From NCBI GenBank assembly GCA_900547005.1, contig URER01000001.1, positions 62,001 to 126,000 of the forward strand: a DNA stretch of 64,000 nt, written 5' to 3'. The first letter of the stretch is position 1, and each line of letters begins with the position of its first letter. The notes under the pieces were generated by a model, which saw nothing but the letters and a program-made list of their open reading frames with translations, did not search any database and had not been told where the DNA came from. This document shows positions 17,285 through 24,451 of this stretch, one piece after another. This DNA comes from an uncultured Prevotella sp. Its GTDB lineage: Bacteria > Bacteroidota > Bacteroidia > Bacteroidales > Bacteroidaceae. Position numbers and translations under genes: made by a program.

Positions 17285-18484
17285 ATGGAAACATTATTTA
17301 ATCAATGTCGCCGACTGGTGCGTAATACATCTTTGGATTATGTTCGCCCGCTTATTCATCAGATTCATTGGGACCAACGCCTTATATCCATCAGAGGAGC
17401 GCGGGGCGTGGGAAAGACAACCTTGCTCTTGCAGTATTTGAAAAAGACCTACGGCGACAATCCGCGGGATGCTGTTTACGTATCGCTCGACCACCTGTAT
17501 TTCAGCCGCAATACCTTTCTGGATTTTGTAGAGGACTTTTATAAGGCCGGAGGAAAATGTGTATTGGTGGACGAAGTGCATAAGTATGAGGGGTGGAGTA
17601 GGGAGCTGAAGAACGCTTACGACTCTTTTCCGGATATGCGTTTTGTGATTACGGGCTCTTCTTTGCTTAACATCCTGAATTCAGATGCTGACCTCTCGCG
17701 CCGCAGTGTGAATTACAGTATGCAGGGACTATCGTTCCGTGAGTATCTGCAACTGTGCGAAGGTTTGCATTTTGACAGTGTCGGCTTGAGGCCGCTCTTG
17801 GACAATCCGGATGAGCTGTGTTCTGTCGTAAACGGCAAATGCCGGCCGTTGGCATATTTCGACAAGTATCTCAAGTCGGGTTATTATCCTTTCGTGCTTG
17901 AGGGCGAGGATGATTATTATGAAAGAATCACCAATGTTGCCAATCTTATATTGGATATAGAGCTGCCGCAGTTGTGCGGGGTTGATGTCTCGAACATCCG
18001 TAAGCTGAAGAGTCTTTTGGCTGTTTTGGCTTCCGAATATCCTATGCAGCTTGATATGACAAAGTTGGCGGGAATGGCGGGAATGTCGCGCACCACGCTG
18101 TTGGCGTATTTGCAATATCTGCAAAGGGCAAAGATGGTGAACCTGCTTTATTCGGGTGATACGAGTGTGAAGAAGATGCAGCGTCCGGATAAAATCTATA
18201 TGGAGAACAGTAATCTGCTGGAAGCTCTGTCGTTGAACGGCGTGAACGAGGGCACACGGCGCGAGACGTTCTTTGTGAACCAACTGTCATACGCCCATCG
18301 GGTGGAGTATGCGCCGGGACAGGCTGACTTTCTCGTTGACGGCATTTATACATTCGAGGTGGGAGGACGCAGCAAGGACGGCAAGCAGATAGTCGGTGTG
18401 CCCGATGCGTTTATTGTAGCCGACGGAATAGAATATCCTTTTGGCAATAAGATTCCGCTGTGGTGTTTTGGTTTCTTGTATTAA
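17285..18484 (+). CDS. AAA_14/DUF4143-type ATP-binding protein
   Basis: A 399-residue P-loop ATPase of a large Bacteroidetes paralogous family with no established role. The N-terminal AAA domain has Walker A GARGVGKT (38-45), Walker B CVLVDEVHKYEGW (D96, E97) and a sensor-1-like FVITGSSLLNIL. A winged-helix-like segment (MTKLAGMAGMSRTTLLAYLQYL) and a DUF4143 end (VEYAPGQADFLVDGIYTFEVGG) follow. It has its own promoter and an unusually dyad-rich upstream region. It stands alone between the toxin-antitoxin pair and mutS; a defence or mobile origin is possible but unproven. Confidence 0.88.
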   Translation: METLFNQCRRLVRNTSLDYVRPLIHQIHWDQRLISIRGARGVGKTTLLLQYLKKTYGDNPRDAVYVSLDHLYFSRNTFLDFVEDFYKAGGKCVLVDEVHKYEGWSRELKNAYDSFPDMRFVITGSSLLNILNSDADLSRRSVNYSMQGLSFREYLQLCEGLHFDSVGLRPLLDNPDELCSVVNGKCRPLAYFDKYLKSGYYPFVLEGEDDYYERITNVANLILDIELPQLCGVDVSNIRKLKSLLAVLASEYPMQLDMTKLAGMAGMSRTTLLAYLQYLQRAKMVNLLYSGDTSVKKMQRPDKIYMENSNLLEALSLNGVNEGTRRETFFVNQLSYAHRVEYAPGQADFLVDGIYTFEVGGRSKDGKQIVGVPDAFIVADGIEYPFGNKIPLWCFGFLY

Positions 18485-18575
18485 ATGTGGGGGTATAACT
18501 TCCGTTTATTTATGCACAGATAGATTAAAATAAAAACATTATCTTAATATTTAGAACATTAGGAGATAAAGATAT

Positions 18576-21200
18576 ATGGCTACAAAAGAAAAAGGGCTGA
18601 CCCCGATGATGCAACAGTTTTTCTCGTTGAAGGCGAAACACCCCGACGCGCTGATGCTGTTCCGTTGCGGCGACTTCTATGAGACATACTGTGAGGATGC
18701 CATTGCTGCGTCGCAGATTCTCGGAATAACGCTCACAAGGCGCAATAACGGGGGCACTTCCGGCTCGGCGGAGATGGCGGGATTTCCGCATCATGCCCTC
18801 GACACTTATCTGCCCAAGCTGGTGAGGGCGGGTAGGAGAGTGGCCATTTGCGACCAATTAGAAGACCCGAAGCTGACGAAAAAGCTCGTGAAGCGCGGCA
18901 TTACGGAACTGGTTACGCCGGGAGTGGCGATGAGCGACAACGTGCTGAACTATAAGGAGAACAATTTCCTCGCTGCCGTTCACTTCGGAAAGGGGGCGTG
19001 CGGCGTGGCGTTTCTCGACATATCCACGGGCGAGTTCCTCACGGGCGAAGGCTCGTATGACTACGTTGAGAAGCTGCTGGGCAACTTTGCGCCGAAGGAG
19101 GTGCTCTATGATAAAAGTTGCGGCAGGGACTTCGCGCGGTATTTCGGCGGAAAATACGCCACGTTCGAGATGGAAGACTGGGTATTCACCGACCGTTGCG
19201 CACGTCAGAAGCTGCTGAAACACTTCGGTACGCGCAATCTGAAAGGCTTCGGAGTGGACCATCTGGCAAACGGAGTGATTGCCTCCGGTGCCATATTGGA
19301 ATATCTCGAGGAGACGCAACACACGAATATCGGCCATATAACGGCGCTGTCGAGGATAGAGGAGGAGCGATATGTGAGGCTCGATAAGTTCACTATCCGT
19401 TCGCTTGAGCTTGTGCAGCCGATGCAGGAGGGCGGCCGTTCGCTGCTCAGCGTAATCGACCGGACGGTTACTCCGATGGGCGGCAGGATGCTGCGGCGCT
19501 GGGTAGTGTTCCCGCTGAAGGATGTGAAGCCGATAAACGAACGCCTCGATGTGGTGGAATATTTCTTCCGCGACCCAGCTATGCGGGCTGTGGCGCACGA
19601 GAATATGCAGCGCATGGGCGATTTGGAGCGTATCATCTCGCGCATTGCCGTGGGCCGTGTGTCGCCGCGTGAGGTCGTTCAGTTGAAGATTGCGCTGCAG
19701 GCCATAGAGCCGCTGAAGACTTCTTGTCTGGCTGCGGACAACGAGGCACTGCGCAGGGTAGGGGAGATGCTCAATGTCTGTGCCACGCTGCGCGACAGGA
19801 TAGAGCGTGAGGTGCAGCCCGACCCGCCGTTGCTCGTGAACCGTGGCAACGTGATTGCCGACGGATTCAACGAGGAACTCGATGACCTGAGAAACATTTC
19901 GCGGAGCGGAAAGGATTATCTCATGAAGTTGCAGGAGCGCGAGAGTGAGGAGACAGGCATCGCAAGCCTGAAAGTTGGATATAACAATGTGTTCGGATAT
20001 TATCTCGAAGTGAGGAACACATACAAGGATAAGGTGCCGCAGGAGTGGATAAGAAAGCAGACGCTGGCGCAGGCCGAGCGCTACATCACTCAGGAACTGA
20101 AAGAGTATGAGGAGAAAATCATGGGGGCAGACGAGAAGATTTTGGCCTTAGAGGAGCGGCTTTTCATGGAGCTTGTAACCTTTGCGCAAGACTTTATCCC
20201 GCAGATTCAGACTAATGCCAACGCCATCGCACGGCTCGACTGCCTGCTTTCGTTTGCCTGCGCGGCCGAGGAAAACAATTACATAAGGCCGCAGATTGAC
20301 GATTCCGAGGCTCTTGAGATACGCGGCGGACGTCATGCCGTGATTGAAACGCAGATGCCGGTGGGCGAGCGTTATGTGCCGAACGACATCATGCTCGACA
20401 CAGAACGCCAGCAGATAATGATAATAACGGGTCCGAATATGGCCGGAAAGTCGGCTCTGCTGCGTCAGACGGCCTTGATAGTACTGATGGCTCAGATAGG
20501 CTGCTTTGTGCCGGCAGAGGGTGCGAAAATAGGTTTGGTGGACAAAATCTTTACTCGTGTGGGTGCGTCGGATAATATTTCGCTTGGCGAATCGACCTTT
20601 ATGGTGGAGATGACCGAGGCCGCCAATATCCTGAATAACGTGTCGTCGCGCTCGCTTGTGCTCTTCGACGAGCTTGGCCGTGGCACGTCCACTTACGACG
20701 GAATAAGCATTGCGTGGGCGATAGTGGAGTATCTGCACGAGACGAAGCGTGCCGGCGCACGCACTCTCTTTGCCACCCACTATCACGAGTTGAACGAAAT
20801 GGAGAAGAATTTCCGCCGGGTGAAGAACTATAACGTGTCGGTGAGGGAGGTAGACGGTAAGGTTATCTTCGTCAGAAAACTTGAGCGAGGCGGTTCGGAA
20901 CACTCTTTTGGTATTCATGTGGCCGAGATTGCGGGTATGCCGAAGAGCATTGTGAAGCGCGCGAATGTAATTTTGAAGCAACTCGAGGCCGACAATGCTC
21001 AGGTGGGTGCTGTTGCCAAGCCGTCGGCTCAGGCCATTGAGGACAGCCGTGAGGGTATGCAGCTTTCTTTCTTCAAGCTCGACGACCCCGTGCTTTGCCA
21101 GATTCGCGACGAGATTCTCGGACTCGACATCAACAATCTCACGCCTGTCGAGGCTCTGAACAAGCTCAATGAAATAAAGAAAATAGTAAAGGGGAGGTGA
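18576..21200 (+). CDS. mutS: DNA mismatch repair ATPase MutS
   Basis: It recognises mispairs and small loops and recruits MutL. The mismatch-reading Phe-x-Glu motif is present (GDFYETY, F34 and E36), followed by connector, lever and clamp regions. The C-terminal ABC ATPase has Walker A GPNMAGKSALLRQ, signature LGESTFMVEMTE, Walker B LVLFDELGRGTSTYDG and the H loop TLFATHYHEL. Its 874 residues are normal for MutS1. The start at 18576 gives the expected KGLTPMMQQFFSLKAKHPDA head. Confidence 0.98.
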   Translation: MATKEKGLTPMMQQFFSLKAKHPDALMLFRCGDFYETYCEDAIAASQILGITLTRRNNGGTSGSAEMAGFPHHALDTYLPKLVRAGRRVAICDQLEDPKLTKKLVKRGITELVTPGVAMSDNVLNYKENNFLAAVHFGKGACGVAFLDISTGEFLTGEGSYDYVEKLLGNFAPKEVLYDKSCGRDFARYFGGKYATFEMEDWVFTDRCARQKLLKHFGTRNLKGFGVDHLANGVIASGAILEYLEETQHTNIGHITALSRIEEERYVRLDKFTIRSLELVQPMQEGGRSLLSVIDRTVTPMGGRMLRRWVVFPLKDVKPINERLDVVEYFFRDPAMRAVAHENMQRMGDLERIISRIAVGRVSPREVVQLKIALQAIEPLKTSCLAADNEALRRVGEMLNVCATLRDRIEREVQPDPPLLVNRGNVIADGFNEELDDLRNISRSGKDYLMKLQERESEETGIASLKVGYNNVFGYYLEVRNTYKDKVPQEWIRKQTLAQAERYITQELKEYEEKIMGADEKILALEERLFMELVTFAQDFIPQIQTNANAIARLDCLLSFACAAEENNYIRPQIDDSEALEIRGGRHAVIETQMPVGERYVPNDIMLDTERQQIMIITGPNMAGKSALLRQTALIVLMAQIGCFVPAEGAKIGLVDKIFTRVGASDNISLGESTFMVEMTEAANILNNVSSRSLVLFDELGRGTSTYDGISIAWAIVEYLHETKRAGARTLFATHYHELNEMEKNFRRVKNYNVSVREVDGKVIFVRKLERGGSEHSFGIHVAEIAGMPKSIVKRANVILKQLEADNAQVGAVAKPSAQAIEDSREGMQLSFFKLDDPVLCQIRDEILGLDINNLTPVEALNKLNEIKKIVKGR

Positions 21201-21216
21201 TGGCCTCCCCTTTTTT
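21188..21216 (+). terminator. mutS terminator overlapping its stop codon
   Basis: AAAGGGGAGG and CCTCCCCTTT form a 10-bp stem with a 6-nt loop, followed by a T run. The TGA stop codon lies in the loop region, so the 5' arm is the end of the coding sequence. Confidence 0.92.
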
Positions 21217-21255
21217 GTTTATTATAATCTTGGAAAAGTGTAAGGTTTCCTATCT

Positions 21256-22092
21256 TTACGCCTCCTCTTTCTTCATGCCTCTGCCGATGAAATAAGCACC
21301 GATGAGGATGAACGGGATGCTGAGAATCTGTCCCATGTTGATAGGCAGGGCGGCCTCGAAGGCCACTTGAATCTCTTTGGTGTACTCGATGAAGAAGCGG
21401 AATGAGAATATCAATGCCAGACAGAGGCCGAAGAACAGGCCGGAACCAACTTTCCGGGGCTGCCGCTTGTAGATGGCGAATATCAGAATGAAGAACACAA
21501 GATAGGCGATGGCTTCGTAGAGCTGGCCCGGATGGCGCGGATAGGTGTCGACACGCTCGAAGATAAACGCCCACGGAACATCCGTTACGCTGCCTATAAT
21601 CTCAGAGTTCATCAAGTTGCCGAGGCGTATGAACGTGGCCGTGATGCAGGCGCAGATACCCATATTGTCGAGAATGACCAGCGGCTTGATGCCCGTGTGC
21701 CGCACGTAGAGCCACAGTCCGATGAGCAGTCCGATTACTCCGCCGTGCGACGCAAGCCCCTGATAGCCGACATACTTCCATGTTCCGTCGGCAAGATGGC
21801 GCATCGGGACGAACATCTCGATGAAGTGGTCGAACGAACCGAGGAAATAGCCGGGTTCATAGAACAGGCAATGACCCAGGCGCGCGCCCAAAAGGATGCT
21901 CACGAAGACATAGATAAACAGTGGCTCAAACTTGTCTGCGCCCAATTTCTGCTCCTTATAGAGCCGTTGCATGAGCAGATAGCCCAGCGTGAGACCTACA
22001 AACCAGCACATTCCGTACCAGCGCAGAGCGAGACCGCCGATATGGCATATTGTCTCGTCGGGATTCCAGACAATGTAACTAAGTGTGTTCAT
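21256..22092 (-). CDS. lgt: Prolipoprotein diacylglyceryl transferase
   Basis: This inner-membrane enzyme transfers diacylglycerol from phosphatidylglycerol to the lipobox cysteine of prolipoproteins. The 278 residues have about seven membrane segments. The family landmarks LGARLGHCLFYEP, HGGVIGLLIGLW, the Lgt signature around RLGNLMNSEIIG and the YPRHPGQLYEA motif are present. It is convergent with mutS and read in the same direction as ychF, about 90 bp downstream of it. Confidence 0.97.
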   Translation of the reverse strand: MNTLSYIVWNPDETICHIGGLALRWYGMCWFVGLTLGYLLMQRLYKEQKLGADKFEPLFIYVFVSILLGARLGHCLFYEPGYFLGSFDHFIEMFVPMRHLADGTWKYVGYQGLASHGGVIGLLIGLWLYVRHTGIKPLVILDNMGICACITATFIRLGNLMNSEIIGSVTDVPWAFIFERVDTYPRHPGQLYEAIAYLVFFILIFAIYKRQPRKVGSGLFFGLCLALIFSFRFFIEYTKEIQVAFEAALPINMGQILSIPFILIGAYFIGRGMKKEEA

Positions 22093-22123
22093 AACTCTTG
22101 TTGTTTCTTCTTTCTTATTGGTC

Positions 22124-22186
22124 TAATTAGTCCAATTAGCCTTATTAGTCCAATTAGTCTAATTAGCCTAATTAGTCTAATTAAAC
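22124..22186. repeat. Seven tandem 9-bp TAATTAGTC-type units
   Basis: Units alternate among TAATTAGTC, CAATTAGTC and TAATTAGCC between ychF and lgt. The last unit overlaps the ychF stop codon. Confidence 0.9.
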
Positions 22187-23284
22187 ATTAAACCTGAAGT
22201 GCATGATGTCGCCGTCCTGCACCACGTAGTCCTTGCCCTCGATGCCTAACTTTCCGGCCTCGCGCACGGCTGCCTCGGAGCCGTATTGTATGTAGTCCTC
22301 ATACTTGATGACCTCTGCGCGGATGAATCCCTTCTCGAAGTCGGTGTGGATGACGCCGGCACACTGCGGAGCCTTCCAGCCCTTATGGTATGTCCACGCT
22401 TTCACCTCCATCTCACCGGCGGTGATAAAGGTCTCAAGATTCAGCAGCGAGTAAGCCTTCTTTATCAGTCGGTTCACGCCACTCTCCGTCAGTCCCAGCT
22501 CGTCAAGGAACAGTTGCTTGTCCTCGTAGGTCTCTAATGAGGCAATGTCCTCCTCCGTCTTGGCTGCAATCACCATAGCCTCGGCGCCCTCTTCGGCCGC
22601 CAGAGCCTCAATCTTCTGAGAATATTCATTGCCCGTTTTCGCCGCCGTCTCGTCCACGTTGCACACGTAGAGCACTGGCTTCGATGTCAACAGGAACAGA
22701 TTCTTGGCTGCTTCCTGCTCCTCCTTACTGTCGAACTCCACGGTGCGGGCATTCTTTCCCTGCTCCAGCGCAGCCTTGTAAGCCTCCAATACAGCCACCT
22801 CAATCTTCGCATCCTTGTTGCCTCCCACGGCAGCCACCTTCTGCTGCTTCTGCAGTCGCGCCTCGATAGTCTCAAGGTCTTTCAGTTGCAGCTCCGTATC
22901 GATGATTTCCTTGTCGCGTATCGGGTCGATGGTGCCGTCTACGTGAGTGATATTCTCGTCGTCGAAGCAGCGCAGAACGTGGATTATCGCATCCGTCTCA
23001 CGAATGTTTCCGAGGAACTTGTTGCCTAATCCCTCGCCCTTGCTCGCTCCCTTCACGAGTCCGGCGATGTCTACAATCTCGCACGTTGCCGGTACGATGC
23101 GTCCCGGGTGTACAATCTCCGCGAGCTTCGTCAGTCGCTCGTCCGGTACGGTTATCACTCCGAGATTAGGTTCTATTGTGCAAAAAGGGAAGTTGGCCGC
23201 CTGCGCCTTTGCGCTCGACAGACAATTAAAAAGTGTGGACTTGCCCACGTTGGGAAGTCCCACGATACCGCATTTCAGTGCCAT
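22181..23284 (-). CDS. ychF: Ribosome-associated P-loop ATPase YchF (OLA1 family)
   Basis: A 367-residue member of the Obg-related YchF group, which prefers ATP over GTP and binds ribosomes. G1 GLPNVGKSTLF, switch region FPFCTIEPNLG, G3 DIAGLVKGASKGEG, a coiled-coil arm in the middle and a C-terminal TGS domain (AWTYHKGWKAPQCAGVIH ... YVVQDGDIMHFRF) are all present at normal length. Confidence 0.97.
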   Translation of the reverse strand: MALKCGIVGLPNVGKSTLFNCLSSAKAQAANFPFCTIEPNLGVITVPDERLTKLAEIVHPGRIVPATCEIVDIAGLVKGASKGEGLGNKFLGNIRETDAIIHVLRCFDDENITHVDGTIDPIRDKEIIDTELQLKDLETIEARLQKQQKVAAVGGNKDAKIEVAVLEAYKAALEQGKNARTVEFDSKEEQEAAKNLFLLTSKPVLYVCNVDETAAKTGNEYSQKIEALAAEEGAEAMVIAAKTEEDIASLETYEDKQLFLDELGLTESGVNRLIKKAYSLLNLETFITAGEMEVKAWTYHKGWKAPQCAGVIHTDFEKGFIRAEVIKYEDYIQYGSEAAVREAGKLGIEGKDYVVQDGDIMHFRFNV

Positions 23285-23633
23285 TTCTTATCTAACAATT
23301 ATGTATATACGATTGCAAAATTACTATTTTTAATTGACATAACCTGTCTTTTGCGTGTGTAAATCAATCTCGTGCCTATTTTTCCTGATTAAAAACGTCC
23401 CTTTGCCTCTATTTCTTTATTATCTTTCAGCTCCATAATTTACCTGCATTCTTCATACTCGTTCCTACTGCAAGGACTAATTGACAGCACCTCAGCGCAA
23501 TGCTCGCTCTTCCTCTCTGGCTTCGCCTTCCTCCTCCTCGCTCGGGATAGCTGGAGCAAGCTCCACTCTCCTCTCGCTTGTTCATCGGTTGAAAGTAGTA
23601 TTTACTACATTCTTGAAAGAGTACTGTGGCCAA
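23285..23633. other. Intergenic stretch upstream of ychF
   Basis: I see no convincing gene. A minus-strand frame of 68 codons (23,427-23,633) exists, but it has skewed Arg/Ser/Gly composition and G/C-rich simple sequence, and matches no protein family I know. Confidence 0.5.
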
Positions 23634-23846
23634 TTACTCGGGTAATTTGGCTTTAGTACTCGAGTATTTTGGCTTTAGTACTCGAGTATTTCGGCCTTAA
23701 ATACTCAAGTATTTCGGCCTTAGTACTCGAGTAATTCCGGCTTTAGTACTCGAGTATTTTGGCTTTAGTACTCGAGTATTTCGGCCTTAAATACTCAAGT
23801 ATTTCGGCCTTAGTACTCGAGTAATTCCGGCTTTAGTACTCGGAAT
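23634..23846. repeat. Large TACTCGAGTA palindrome array
   Basis: Eight cores lie at 23657, 23679, 23702, 23724, 23747, 23769, 23792 and 23814, with degenerate cores at both ends. Spacing is 22-23 bp. The first four units are repeated as the second four, a 90-bp tandem duplication. It is the same unit as at 9304-9403. Confidence 0.88.
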
Positions 23847-23945
23847 GGCTGCAATCAAATTGTCAAACGGCAGCAATTTGGGTTTAGAAAGAGAATAAAG
23901 TAGTAACACATATTTTATGTCTTGGTAATCTTAACCGCCTTAAAA

Positions 23946-23977
23946 TTTGTGGTTTTCGATAATTTTCCATATTTTTG
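23946..23977 (+). promoter_or_regulatory. Promoter of a putative non-coding RNA
   Basis: TTTG (23946-23949), 20 bp, then TATTTTTG (23970-23977) closely matches the Bacteroidetes consensus. No plus-strand gene follows, only the structured segment 23,984-24,320. Confidence 0.7.
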
Positions 23978-23983
23978 TAACGT

Positions 23984-24320
23984 CTATCCATTACCGGAAG
24001 CCTTACGGTGACGGTTGGGTGGGCTACATATATTTGAAAAGGCGTTTAACTGACGCTTTGTTTCTGACGGTCTAAGAATCTCGCAAATTCAAACTATCTG
24101 TCAACGACAAAGCAGCGTGAACGCCCCTATGGGTGGATTATATTCAGCCACTATCATGCTTATCTCCGTGTGAGATCAGGCATGGTGTGTTTGTTATATT
24201 CCTGATACGTGGGGCTTTCGGCGTTGCTCGTTCTGACAGATAGGGCAATGCGAGAGCCTTTAGGCCGTGGAGCGAGCAACAGGATCGGCTCCACGCCTGA
24301 ACCATTACTTGTTTTGTAAG
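23984..24320 (+). ncRNA. Candidate structured non-coding RNA, class unknown
   Basis: About 330 nt with a good promoter, no coding frame and dense complementary helices. GTGG-GCT-ATATA near 24,025 pairs with TATAT-AGCCAC near 24,140. GGCGTT and CGC-TTTGT near 24,040-24,060 pair with ACAAAGCAGCG-AACGCC near 24,110. A hairpin spans 24,149-24,189. GGCT-TCG-GTTGC near 24,215 pairs with GCAAT-CGAGAGCC near 24,245. A 10-bp terminal stem joins 24,263-24,273 and 24,288-24,297. GTTGCTCG (24,223-24,230) is perfectly complementary to CGAGCAAC (24,273-24,280) at the terminal hairpin loop, suggesting a pseudoknot. I did not find tmRNA, RNase P or SRP signatures. It could be a Bacteroidales 6S-like or an orphan IscB omega-RNA-like transcript; neither is shown. 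It borders mobile element 1. Confidence 0.6.
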
Positions 24321-24451
24321 TTTCTGTAAATCAAAAGAAACTTTATATCATCAAGGATAAATGATACCATAAAGTTCCCAACTACTATCAAAAGAATCTT
24401 CTTGTCATTAATGAATGTAACTGTTAATAGTTTCACATATTCCTCCATAAT

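Noticed and set aside
23427..23633. Minus-strand ORF of 68 codons upstream of ychF
   Set aside because: Biased Arg/Ser/Gly composition in a G/C-rich simple-sequence patch and no family resemblance.
23634..23846. CRISPR array
   Set aside because: Same unit as at 9304, internal 90-bp duplication, no unique spacers.
23984..24320. tmRNA, RNase P RNA, SRP RNA or a B12/TPP riboswitch
   Set aside because: No tmRNA tag frame or tRNA-like ends, no conserved RNase P or SRP loops, no B12 or THI box in the right context, and no downstream gene to regulate.
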